A stretch of DNA of 8,026 nucleotides from a bacterium (GCA_027310325.1 DAIDBB010000315.1:1-8026), one strand, 5' to 3'. Numbered from the stretch's first letter, positions 1 through 5,657 are shown. The notes: generated by a model not told the origin, from the sequence alone. Numbers and translations: made by a program.

Positions 1-738
1 CTCTATCGTAACGGGCGTAAGCCCCTGGTAGACGCCTTTGATGTAGACCCTGGCCCCGGGCGGGACCGTCGTTATGATGAGCCTTCCGTTGGGAGCGGGC
101 TTTTGAGGGGCCAGGGCCGGGGCGGGCCCGGTTTGAGCCGCGGCGATAAGAGAGGGGAGGGCGCCCCTTATGGCCCTCGAAAGGGAACTTTCAAGGTAGG
201 CGGCAATAGTTGCCCTCGTGTCCCCTGTGACCCCGGCGAACCGGCTGTCTTTTACCGAGGCCACGCCCGACCATACGGCGGCGCGCGTGGCGGCGTTTTC
301 GAGGCGAAGCGTTATCTCTATCGATACCGTGTCCCTTTCGACTATGTTCAGGCTAAAGTCCTTTACCGTGCCGGCAAGGACGTAGTCGGCGGAAGCATCC
401 GCGCCCCCGGTCTTTACCGTGACCCCGGCCTCCTTAAGCTCGCTTGCGAACGCGGCGGCCGCAAACGCCGCGGGGTCGGCCGATAGCGTAAGCCTCGGGC
501 TCCGGAGGTCGAATACCACGGCGGTGATCCTGCCTATGGTCCTCGCATCCGCCCCCTCGGGCAGGCTTCTGCCGTCCGTGAACGGCTCGACGAGTATCGC
601 CGGACGTCCTTCGGCCTTTACCGGGGAAGGTGCCGCGGGGTTGTAGACCGCCTTCAAGGGCGCGGAACAGCCGGCAAGCATGATGAGGAGGAAAAGGGCG
701 GCAAGCGCCCTGTACTTTTTAAGCGGCCCGGAACGCAA
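1..738 (-). CDS. YajG-like lipoprotein with C-terminal PEGA motif (partial at left edge)
   Basis: The gene runs off the left edge, so its 3' end is missing; 246 codons are visible. I take the TTG at 738-736 as start because it gives a standard lipoprotein signal: basic KKYR, a hydrophobic stretch, then the lipobox LAGC with Cys at residue 24. Ser follows the Cys, which under the Lol rule suggests outer-membrane anchoring. Residues about 40-190 (AILVEPFTDGR, then ADYVLAGTVKDFSL) have the layout of YajG-type lipoproteins: an early strand, a paired-subunit-like helix (FASELKEAGV), then an ADYVL strand. A Pro/Ala-rich linker leads to VPPGARVYIKGVYQGLTP, the start of a PEGA domain, usually a surface or peptidoglycan-associated beta module. 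The frame stays open up to an ATG at 888-886, six bases after the upstream stop, but those 50 codons are Arg/Ser-rich with poorer GC3, so I do not think they are coding. Function unknown. Confidence 0.72.
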   Translation of the reverse strand, partial: MRSGPLKKYRALAALFLLIMLAGCSAPLKAVYNPAAPSPVKAEGRPAILVEPFTDGRSLPEGADARTIGRITAVVFDLRSPRLTLSADPAAFAAAAFASELKEAGVTVKTGGADASADYVLAGTVKDFSLNIVERDTVSIEITLRLENAATRAAVWSGVASVKDSRFAGVTGDTRATIAAYLESSLSRAIRGALPSLIAAAQTGPAPALAPQKPAPNGRLIITTVPPGARVYIKGVYQGLTPVTIE

Positions 739-894
739 TCGAGGACCCCGGAGAAGGTTTTTCAGGAAGGCGTGGACTTTAAACCTTCCGCCGCGCCGTG
801 TCAACCGGTTTGGATGGGAGGAAGGGTTGGAAGAACGGTTTCTACGCCTTTTTCCGGAAAAGGGGGCGTTCTTTACGATCGCCTTCATCGAACC

Positions 895-1998
895 CTAGGC
901 CGCGCTTACGGCCCTGTGGACGTCGGCGCGGCGGGTGCCGTTCCAGACGGTCACGTCGAGGAGACGCCTTTTCCTGTCCGTCCATTCCCGCTTGTACGGG
1001 TGGTCTCCGCAGAGGAGGTCGTACTCTTTAAGGCCCCTCGTTATGGCGTCCTTCATTATATGGCGCATGAGTAGCTTTACGACCCCGAATTGCGACCATT
1101 TCCTGTCGAACCCCGTGTTGTAGCCGTAGAACTTCCCCCCGTACTCGAAGCCGTAGACGGCGGCGGCGGGCCCGCCGTCTATCATCATGAAATGGAACCT
1201 GAGCCAGCCCCTTTTGCTGAACTTCCGGACGAGGCTCCTGTGGAACTTGTCGACGTTCACGTGGCTGCCGAGGAGCCCCGCGGACCCCGACCCCGCCCAC
1301 CGGTTCACGTGGAGCGCGAGGTACGCATCCAGGGCGTCGCCCGGGTCCGCCATGTCGCCTATGAAGCGGACGTCGTGGTCCGCCGATAGCTTCTTCAGTT
1401 TTCTCCGCATCTCGCTTCTCATCTTGGACGCGAGGGTCTGTTCGAACTCTTCCCACGTGGCGCGGACGGGTATGTACGGGCAGACGCTCCCGGCGCCGAC
1501 GACGCTTCGGAGGCCGGCCTTGCGCGACAGCGCCGTAAGCGTCATGGCGAAGGGAGAGTCCTCGGCCATGTCCGTAAGTCTCAGCACGTCCCACTCGCCG
1601 CCTTTTTCCATGAGGGAATCGAATATGAGCCCGGAGGCCTCGGAGGCGGACCCCGGGGCGGTGATGATGTTAAGGTGGCTTGGCACGGCCTCCCCGCCCG
1701 ATCCGATGAAGCTTATGGCCCGGACCCTCAAGCCGTTTATCCTCTGTTCGTAGCGCATGAAAGGGGCGATGCACCGGAGCTCTCCAGACGGGGCGCGCAG
1801 AGTAAGGATAAAAAGCTCCCGGCCCCTGCCGAAGGCGCGCCACCACGTGTCGATCCACTCGTAGGTGAGGAACACCGAATCGCCGGGGCTTTTGCCGAGG
1901 AGCCTGTCCCACTCGCCGGAAAGGGCGGCAAGCCCCTCGCGCCCGCGCACAAGCCCGGTCCTGGGGCTGGCGCCGTAGATGGATTGTCTTAAGGGCAT
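895..1998 (-). CDS. CelD/FemAB-like GNAT acyltransferase (Acetyltransf_6 family)
   Basis: A 367-residue cytoplasmic protein without signal peptide or membrane segment. The N-terminal half carries the FLTYEWIDTWW stretch (43-53), as in CelD-type proteins where an aromatic W..WW motif follows the first strand. The C-terminal half (about 175-340) matches the Acetyltransf_6 layout: a basic helix (KMRSEMRRKLKKL, 192-204), then YGFEYGGKFYGYNTGF (282-297), the VVKLLMRHIMKDAI helix (306-319) and the terminal strand with GDHPYKREW (331-339). Members often sit in exopolysaccharide or cell-surface clusters and are assumed to transfer an acyl group to a sugar or amino group; the substrate cannot be read here. 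The ATG at 1998 has GGAG eight bases upstream. It leads a minus-strand unit with the lipoprotein 156 bases downstream. FemAB-type aminoacyl transfer is an alternative from the same fold. Confidence 0.82.
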   Translation of the reverse strand: MPLRQSIYGASPRTGLVRGREGLAALSGEWDRLLGKSPGDSVFLTYEWIDTWWRAFGRGRELFILTLRAPSGELRCIAPFMRYEQRINGLRVRAISFIGSGGEAVPSHLNIITAPGSASEASGLIFDSLMEKGGEWDVLRLTDMAEDSPFAMTLTALSRKAGLRSVVGAGSVCPYIPVRATWEEFEQTLASKMRSEMRRKLKKLSADHDVRFIGDMADPGDALDAYLALHVNRWAGSGSAGLLGSHVNVDKFHRSLVRKFSKRGWLRFHFMMIDGGPAAAVYGFEYGGKFYGYNTGFDRKWSQFGVVKLLMRHIMKDAITRGLKEYDLLCGDHPYKREWTDRKRRLLDVTVWNGTRRADVHRAVSAA

Positions 1999-2023
1999 TT
2001 TCTCAACTCCGTTTTCAAGCGAA

Positions 2024-2041
2024 GCGGCGTTTTAACGCCGC
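2024..2041. repeat. Perfect inverted repeat upstream of the acyltransferase gene
   Basis: GCGGCGTT and AACGCCGC form an 8-bp perfect dyad with a 2-base centre. On the minus strand it lies in the leader of the acyltransferase gene, about 13 bases before its GGAG. It could be an mRNA hairpin or an operator. There is no T-run behind it on either strand, so it is not an intrinsic terminator. Confidence 0.5.
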
Positions 2042-2148
2042 TCCAGCCGGGCTTAAAGCGGCCATGGCAAGGTCTCGGACGGTACGGTAAGCAGCGGGAG
2101 CGGTATCACTGGGCATGGCTGGCGTCGTAGGTTAATACGCCCGTCGGG

Positions 2149-2188
2149 GAAAACCTGTCAGATAAGTATAGCAGGGTTTCTTTTTTTT
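2149..2188 (+). terminator. Hairpin plus T-tract, intrinsic-terminator-like
   Basis: GAAAACCTG (2149-2157) pairs with CAGGGTTTC (2172-2180) with one A/G mismatch around a 14-base loop, followed directly by eight T's (2181-2188) and, after GC and TC, by a second T-run. The geometry is that of a plus-strand terminator. No plus-strand gene lies upstream within 1999-2148, so it would stop antisense read-through from the acyltransferase region or end an unrecognised small RNA. It overlaps the minus-strand -10 candidate, so it may instead be incidental. Confidence 0.35.
2165..2173 (-). promoter_or_regulatory. Candidate extended -10 promoter for the acyltransferase/lipoprotein unit
   Basis: Read on the minus strand this is TGCTATACT, an extended -10 (TGn plus TATACT, 5 of 6 to consensus). 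There is no good -35, but an A-rich tract lies upstream on this strand (2181-2197), as in UP elements. It would give a leader of about 160 bases that contains the 2024-2041 dyad. Confidence 0.35.
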
Positions 2189-2217
2189 GCTCTTTTTTGC
2201 CGAGGGCCCGGAAATTA

Positions 2218-2246
2218 TTGCGATTCTTCCCGAAGTGCTGTAAGAT
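2218..2246 (+). promoter_or_regulatory. Candidate sigma-70 promoter for the small exported protein
   Basis: TTGCGA (2218-2223) and TAAGAT (2241-2246) are separated by exactly 17 bases. Each box matches the consensus at four positions. Start of transcription would fall near 2252-2254, right at the foot of the hairpin at 2250-2287, giving a leader of about 55 bases. Confidence 0.5.
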
Positions 2247-2249
2247 TAG

Positions 2250-2287
2250 CCGGTGACGGCCTTCAGGCCGCCCTTCGTAAAGACCGG
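2250..2287 (+). promoter_or_regulatory. 5' UTR stem-loop upstream of the exported-protein gene
   Basis: An inner hairpin (CGGCC 2257-2261, loop TTCA, GGCCG 2266-2270) is nested within an outer pair CCGGT (2250-2254) and ACCGG (2283-2287). The structure ends six bases before the purine-rich ribosome site GGAGG (2296-2300). It may stabilise the 5' end of the message or affect translation. It does not match any riboswitch consensus that I know. Confidence 0.35.
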
Positions 2288-2307
2288 GAAAAAAGGAGGT
2301 AGTTGTC

Positions 2308-2769
2308 ATGAAAAAGAGGATACTTATTGCCGCAGTGGCGCTCCTTCTGGCTGCGCCCCTCTGCGTCAGGGCGGCTGACGTTGCTCCGGAGGCCACCGCG
2401 CCCCCGGCTGAAAGCCTCACCCAGGAGGCGACCGAGAACCTCGTTACCGTAAAGGTCACTTACAGGAACCCGGACGAGTGGAGGCCGGTCTTCGAGGTGA
2501 CGCTCGATTCCAGGTTCGTCGATTTGAGCAACGTCAAGTTCGCCGACGTGGCGATACTTAACGACGACCTCGGCGGCACTTTCAGGACGACCGAGGTGAC
2601 GGAAGATCCCGGCAACGACAACCATCACAAGACGGCCATGGTGAAATTCGGCGAGGCCAACGCGTCAGCGGCCAACTCGCTCGAATTCACCATACAGCGC
2701 GTCGCCGACGTGGGCGTAAGGTCGTTCAAGTTCTCGACCAAAAAGGGGCAGGCGGGATCGGGGTTCTGA
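2308..2769 (+). CDS. Small exported protein of unknown function
   Basis: A 153-residue precursor. The start at 2308 is fixed by a strong ribosome site, AAAAAAGGAGGT, seven bases before the ATG. Residues 1-22 form a Sec signal peptide (MKKR, hydrophobic AAVALLLAA, cleavage after VRA). A short Ala/Pro/Glu-rich linker follows, then one predicted all-beta domain from about 45 to the end: VTVKVTYRN, FEVTLDSRFVDLSNVKFADVAILNDDLGG, NDNHHKTAMVKF, NSLEFTIQRV. The order (VTVKVT strand, then an F-E-V-x-L-D-[TS]-x-x-V-D-L core, an acidic turn, then a GHHR/NHHK-like loop before a hydrophobic strand) recalls an uncharacterised domain I remember from exported proteins of other bacteria and archaea, where the His pair is conserved. 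That link is from memory. The HH pair (near 112-113) and nearby Asp residues could bind metal, but this is speculation. It is monocistronic: a repeat follows at once. Confidence 0.78.
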   Translation: MKKRILIAAVALLLAAPLCVRAADVAPEATAPPAESLTQEATENLVTVKVTYRNPDEWRPVFEVTLDSRFVDLSNVKFADVAILNDDLGGTFRTTEVTEDPGNDNHHKTAMVKFGEANASAANSLEFTIQRVADVGVRSFKFSTKKGQAGSGF

Positions 2770-2778
2770 GGTTTTAAC

Positions 2779-2985
2779 AGGCCGCTGAAAAAGTTCATCT
2801 GCTTCGTCGTCTTCGTCGCCCGTCATTGCGGCGCACCTGCGGCGGGCGGAGTTTAGCCGGCTTTTTTGCCGCAACGGACGGTGGAACCGCCTCGGCCAGG
2901 CATTGACTTTGCCGCGCGCGCGCACCAAAGTACGCCTCAAACCGTGCCTCTCGACGCCTTGCATCTGGAGCTTTTTGAGCAGCCT
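2779..2985. repeat. Dispersed intergenic repeat with imperfect terminal inverted repeats
   Basis: AGGCCGCTGAAAAAG (2779-2793) and CTTTTTGAGCAGCCT (2971-2985) are inverted copies matching at 13 of 15 positions and bound a 207-bp segment. The wording of the ends, GCTGAAAAAG and CTTTTTGAGCAGCCT, and the inner AAGTACGCCTCA and CGCCTTGCATCTGGA blocks resemble a non-coding repeat common between genes in deltaproteobacterial genomes, often mis-annotated as tiny proteins ending in NFFSGLL-like residues. It fills nearly all of the space between the exported protein and the HD-GYP gene and has no transposase, so it is MITE-like or REP-like. No target-site duplication is obvious. Confidence 0.65.
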
Positions 2986-3022
2986 GGACAAATTCCGGGT
3001 TTTTTAGCAATCTGTTAACGCG

Positions 3023-3045
3023 GGGCCTTTGCCGCGGCAAGGCCC
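3023..3045. repeat. GC-rich dyad just upstream of the HD-GYP regulator
   Basis: GGGCCTTTGCCG (3023-3034) and CGGCAAGGCCC (3035-3045) are inverted copies differing by one bulged T. The dyad ends five bases before the ribosome site at 3051. In RNA it would be a very stable hairpin beside the translation start; in DNA it could be an operator. No T-run follows, so termination is unlikely. Confidence 0.5.
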
Positions 3046-3050
3046 GGACA

Positions 3051-3056
3051 GGGGAG
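3051..3056 (+). promoter_or_regulatory. Ribosome binding site deciding the HD-GYP gene start
   Basis: GGGGAG lies eight bases before ATG 3065. It favours that start over an in-frame TTG at 3029, which sits inside the hairpin and would add twelve residues unlike any receiver domain N-terminus. Confidence 0.6.
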
Positions 3057-3064
3057 TTGCGCGG

Positions 3065-4135
3065 ATGATGAAAGACCGCATACTCGTTGTCGATGACGAC
3101 GAGGCCACGCGCAAGCCCGTCTCCATACTCCTCGAAAAAAAAGGATACGAGGCGATCGTATGCGCCGGCGCCGATGAAGCGCTCTCGAAGCTCCCGGGCG
3201 GCCTCATAAGCGCGATACTCGCCGATATAGACATGCCCGGGATCTCGGGCATGGACCTCCTGGACCGGGTAAACGCCCTTGACCCGGACATCCCGGTCAT
3301 CCTCATGACCGGCGCCTCGAAGATCGAGCACGCCATGGACGCGTTCGGCAAGGGCGCCTTCAATTTCATAACAAAGCCGTTCAAGTCCGAAAACCTCATA
3401 AAGGCCCTGGAAAAGGCGGTCCGCCACAGGAGGCTAATAGAGGACGGGAAGAACTACAGGTCGATGATCGAGGATACGGCGCGGTCGAGGACGAGAGAGC
3501 TTAACGCCGCGCTCCTGGAGAACCGGTCGCTTACCGGGGAGATAACGAGGCGGCTTATAACGATAGCCGAGTTCAAGGACCCGGAGTCGGGCGCGCACAT
3601 AGCGCGCATGGGGCTCTACGCCGTCGAGCTCGCCAGGGTCCTCGGCATGCCCGCGTCATTCGTAAGGGAGATGGAGTTCGCCGCGCCGATGCACGACATC
3701 GGGAAGGTCGCCATCCCTGAGAGCGTCCTTTTAAAGCCGGGCAGGCTCACCCCCGAAGAACACGACGTCATGAAAAGCCATACGTTAATAGGGGGCCGCC
3801 TTCTTGCGGGCTCCAAACACGCGGGCATACGGATGGCGGGAGCGATAGCGGTATCTCACCACGAAAGGGCGGACGGCTCGGGTTACCCGGCCGGGCTTAA
3901 GGGCGGCGATATACCGATCGAGGGACGGATCGTCTTTTTGTGCGACTGCTACGACGCGATACGGAGCGCCAGGCCCTACAAGCCGCCGTTTTCCCACGGC
4001 GACGCCGTAAGGACCATGACCGATGGGTCTGCCGGCATGGTCCCTGAAAGGCACTTCGACCGCGCGGTACTCGACGCCTTCATGAAGGCCGCGCCGGCAT
4101 TTGAGGCGATATTCGAGGAGAACAGGGACGGCTGA
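3065..4135 (+). CDS. Response regulator with HD-GYP c-di-GMP phosphodiesterase domain (RpfG-like)
   Basis: A 356-residue cytoplasmic two-domain regulator. Residues 5-120 are a receiver domain: acidic pocket D11/D12, phosphoacceptor D54 in ADIDMPG, switch T82 and K104 in TKPF. Residues 108-160 form a charged helical linker. From about 160 comes an HD-GYP domain with the expected ligand set: E174 and H178 (ESGAH), H210-D211 (MHDIGK), H239 (KSHTLIG), H265-H266 and the signature HHERADGSGYP (265-275), then D294 (LCDCYDA). Family knowledge: such proteins hydrolyse cyclic di-GMP to pGpG or GMP with a bi- or trinuclear metal site, under control of phosphorylation. All key residues are present, so I infer an active enzyme. 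No histidine kinase is adjacent, so it is an orphan regulator here. Adjacent ATGs at 3065 and 3068 leave a one-residue doubt about the start. The LCDCYDAIRSARPYK stretch replaces the commoner VCDVYDALTSxRPYK. Confidence 0.94.
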   Translation: MMKDRILVVDDDEATRKPVSILLEKKGYEAIVCAGADEALSKLPGGLISAILADIDMPGISGMDLLDRVNALDPDIPVILMTGASKIEHAMDAFGKGAFNFITKPFKSENLIKALEKAVRHRRLIEDGKNYRSMIEDTARSRTRELNAALLENRSLTGEITRRLITIAEFKDPESGAHIARMGLYAVELARVLGMPASFVREMEFAAPMHDIGKVAIPESVLLKPGRLTPEEHDVMKSHTLIGGRLLAGSKHAGIRMAGAIAVSHHERADGSGYPAGLKGGDIPIEGRIVFLCDCYDAIRSARPYKPPFSHGDAVRTMTDGSAGMVPERHFDRAVLDAFMKAAPAFEAIFEENRDG

Positions 4136-4235
4136 CGCGATAAACGCCTTTATGCTTCGTTGCGCCCCCAAAACGATAGGATATTACCCCGCCCCCTTTA
4201 GAAATAGGGGTATTTTCACCCTCACCTTAATCCCC

Positions 4236-4253
4236 TCCCATCGAGGGATGGGA
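4236..4253. repeat. Short perfect hairpin between convergent genes
   Basis: TCCCATC and GATGGGA are a 7-bp perfect dyad with loop GAGG. It lies between the convergent HD-GYP and transglycosylase genes. The surrounding CCCTCACCTTAATCCCCTCCCATCG looks like the pyrimidine-rich spacer repeats common between genes in GC-rich bacteria. It could act as a weak bidirectional terminator but no T-run follows. Confidence 0.35.
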
Positions 4254-4364
4254 CGCCGTGCGGCGGGCAAGAACCGGCAGCTCTGGTAGAATTGGACCCG
4301 GGAGCCGCGCGACTTACTATTTCCTCTTTCCCCTGTGGCGAGGGCCGGGGCTAGGGGGCGCCCT

Positions 4365-4691
4365 TTATCTCGCGGGCTGAAGGACGAGCGAGATGATCGT
4401 CATGTACCCGCTCGCGTCCAGAAGCCCCGCAAGGCGGCCTTTCACCGCCTCGATGAACGGCCTTGGCCTGGCCGGCGTCTTTTCGGCGCCAAGGCTCCTG
4501 ACGGCCGCGGCCATGACCTTGTTGAGGTAATCCGCCGGGGGCCTTTTGCCTTCCTTGAAGAGGCTTCGCGCCTCGGTGGGCCCCATGTTGTAGGCGACCA
4601 CGGCGTTGGCCAGCGACCCGAACTCGCGCTCAAGGAGCCCCAGGTACGCGGCGGCAAGCCTTATGTTCAAAAGGTCGTCATGGACGAGCAC
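4365..4691 (-). CDS. Transglycosylase C-terminal fragment
   Basis: Starting from a GTG at 4691 this frame gives 108 residues: a helical stretch DDLLNIRLAAAYLGLLEREF, the motif VVAYNMGP that corresponds to the AYNAG-type element of SLT enzymes, and a helical tail. Homologous sequence extends upstream to about 4775 in this frame without a start codon or ribosome site, so this is the back half of the gene at 5043 and not an independent gene. Confidence 0.5.
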   Translation of the reverse strand: MLVHDDLLNIRLAAAYLGLLEREFGSLANAVVAYNMGPTEARSLFKEGKRPPADYLNKVMAAAVRSLGAEKTPARPRPFIEAVKGRLAGLLDASGYMTIISLVLQPAR

Positions 4692-5043
4692 CTCCTCGAC
4701 GGCGGCGTCCGACTGGGGGAGCCTGAGCCCGTACCTGTCCGCGACGTATCTGGCCGTGGGGACCTCTATCTGCGATCCCGAAAGACCCGTCGCCTATCTT
4801 GTATCTGCCGTAACGGGACTCGACAAAGACTATCCCCTTCAATACGTGCTTGCCGTAGGGATGCCCGATGTACTGGTCCGCGTACCGGACGATCGCCGCC
4901 TCGCGCGCGGAGTCGAGCGCGGGGGTACCGGCGAAGCTTCCCGTGGCGAAGGCGAGGACCCCGGCAACGCCCAGGAGTATCCTAGATGACGGCATGGAAA
5001 GCACAGAGCCTATATTGAGACAGTTTTTCCGTTTCTCTTTCAT
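4678..5043 (-). CDS. Transglycosylase N-terminal fragment with signal peptide and catalytic Glu
   Basis: The ATG at 5043 has GGGAGG (5051-5056) at good spacing. Residues 1-38 hold a basic N-region and a hydrophobic core (ILLGVAGVLAFATGSFA) with cleavage after SFA; Met17 is an alternative start giving a more standard signal, but it lacks a comparable ribosome site. Translation follows the family to about residue 90. The remaining 31 residues, Arg/Gly/Pro-rich, are out-of-frame read-through and not native sequence. Confidence 0.6.
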   Translation of the reverse strand: MKEKRKNCLNIGSVLSMPSSRILLGVAGVLAFATGSFAGTPALDSAREAAIVRYADQYIGHPYGKHVLKGIVFVESRYGRYKIGDGSFGIADRGPHGQIRRGQVRAQAPPVGRRRRGGARP

Positions 5044-5111
5044 TGAGACACCTCCCTTGGTCTATAGTCCGACACTTCCGCAAAACCGGTGGGGAGCCTG
5101 TATCGATTTTT

Positions 5112-5132
5112 CGGTTAGTAACAGTATAACCG
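5112..5132. promoter_or_regulatory. Inverted repeat overlapping the transglycosylase -10 box
   Basis: CGGTTA (5112-5117) and TAACCG (5127-5132) form a dyad separated by nine bases. It covers the -10 box (5123-5128) of the minus-strand promoter and the expected start of transcription, the classic position for a repressor operator. Confidence 0.4.
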
Positions 5133-5150
5133 GATAATCGCGCCTGGCAA
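5123..5150 (-). promoter_or_regulatory. Sigma-70 promoter for the lytic transglycosylase
   Basis: On the minus strand, TTGCCA (5150-5145) and TATACT (5128-5123) are each 5 of 6 to consensus with a 16-base spacer. Transcription would begin near 5116 and give a leader of about 70 bases ending in the GGGAGG ribosome site. Confidence 0.6.
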
Positions 5151-5472
5151 GTCTCCATAAGGATGATAAATCGATAGAAAAAGCATTAATACTAAAGTCT
5201 ATAAAAAAGGGTAACAGCTTGATTTTGGAGGATATTTCAGAGGAAGGTGAAATTCGGTGCAATTTCTCAAATGGCCGTCATCCAAACGGGTTTAACCCGA
5301 ACTCATCCCCAAAAGTATTTAATTTTTTTTATTTCTTTCCTAAAAAACCCCGGATTGCGCTAAAGCCCTGGCTGGAGGGTTCCGATATTTGTAAAAGGTG
5401 GGTTTGCGACTTCTTCCCCCTGTGTGGAAGGAAGGGCTATCGGAGCGAAGCGACCCCGCAAAGGGAAAATCA
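5151..5472. other. AT-richer non-coding stretch, no gene seen
   Basis: Base composition drops clearly against the neighbouring genes. A plus-strand open frame from a TTG at 5219 to 5500 encodes an Asn/Phe/Lys/Arg-rich sequence without domain, ribosome site or typical codon use, so I do not call it. Local structure: a small dyad CGGGTT-T-AACCCG (5287-5299), a T-rich run (5320-5340), and a bulged hairpin CTTCTTCC/GGAAGGAAG (5410-5434). GGAGCGAAGCGACC (5442-5455) resembles wording of the dispersed repeats on the right side of the window and may be a decayed remnant. Confidence 0.5.
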
Positions 5473-5507
5473 TGACAATTCTTGCCAAAAAATGACATAA
5501 ATTGTCA
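5473..5507 (+). promoter_or_regulatory. Dyad symmetry, likely activator (enhancer) site for the sigma-54 promoter
   Basis: TGACAATT (5473-5480) and AATTGTCA (5500-5507) are perfect inverted copies, and a second dyad, TGACA-N5-TGTCA (5493-5507), shares the right half. They lie about 90-125 bases upstream of the predicted sigma-54 start, the usual distance for NtrC-family enhancer-binding proteins. The three TGACA half-sites suggest cooperative dimers. Which activator binds is unknown. Confidence 0.55.
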
Positions 5508-5530
5508 CTTTTGTCCTCTGAACAAAGGGG

Positions 5531-5536
5531 TATAAT
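5531..5536 (+). promoter_or_regulatory. Possible second, sigma-70 -10 box
   Basis: A perfect TATAAT, but the region 16-18 bases upstream has no -35 of quality and there is no TGn extension. It could be a weak secondary promoter ahead of the sigma-54 one, or just chance in AT-rich DNA. Confidence 0.2.
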
Positions 5537-5572
5537 AAAGCCAAGTCATTGTTTTACTTTAATAAACCCTCT

Positions 5573-5587
5573 TGGCACGGAGATTGC
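5573..5587 (+). promoter_or_regulatory. Sigma-54 (RpoN) promoter of the barrel-protein operon
   Basis: TGGCACG-GAGA-TTGC matches the RpoN consensus TGGCACG-N4-TTGC at every position, with the invariant GG (5574-5575) and GC (5586-5587) correctly spaced. Transcription should begin near 5599, leaving a leader of about 59 bases before ATG 5658. The upstream dyads at 5473-5507 supply a candidate activator site. Confidence 0.85.
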
Positions 5588-5657
5588 GGCGATTTCTGCC
5601 GGTGGCGTCATCTATATTTAGAGCAAAGGCAAATAAAGATAAAAAGGAAGGAATACA

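Larger units (their letters stand above)
4365..5043 (-). pseudogene. Frameshifted lytic transglycosylase (SLT-like)
   Basis: Two overlapping minus-strand frames together spell one SLT-type lytic transglycosylase of about 225 residues. The first gives a signal peptide, then GIVFVESRYGRY with the catalytic Glu (residue 75) and GDGSFGI. The second begins exactly where the family motif should continue, QIEVPTARYVADRYGL, and goes on to the VVAYNMGPTEA motif. The join is near 4773: the DNA reads GGGATCGCAGATA, where ATG-CAG (the usual Met-Gln) would be expected, so there is one base too many or two too few. Such enzymes cleave the MurNAc-GlcNAc bond of peptidoglycan in the periplasm. Either a real inactivating mutation or a sequencing/assembly error is possible; the rest of both frames looks well preserved, which favours a recent event or an error. 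Confidence 0.75.

Noticed and set aside
1680..1700. TTGGCACG, a sigma-54 -24-like sequence
   Set aside because: It lies inside the acyltransferase gene and has no TTGC at the required 4-base spacing.
103..1753. Several long plus-strand open frames opposite the lipoprotein and acyltransferase genes
   Set aside because: They are GC-skew shadows of the minus-strand genes, rich in Arg/Gly/Pro, without ribosome sites or domains.
2250..2307. Possible c-di-GMP or other riboswitch before the exported-protein gene
   Set aside because: The leader is too short, with only two simple stems and none of the conserved bases of the GEMM or other classes I know.
2795..3427. Long minus-strand open frames across the 2779-2985 repeat and the HD-GYP gene
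   Set aside because: The first part is repeat sequence and the rest is antisense to a clear receiver domain.
4771..4793. Programmed ribosomal frameshift in the transglycosylase
   Set aside because: No slippery heptamer, stop codon at the shift, or downstream pseudoknot is evident; mutation or sequencing error is simpler.
5219..5500. Plus-strand open frame of 93 codons from a TTG in the AT-richer region
   Set aside because: Composition (Asn, Phe, Lys, Arg-rich) and codon use do not look coding, there is no domain, and its end overlaps the sigma-54 activator dyads.
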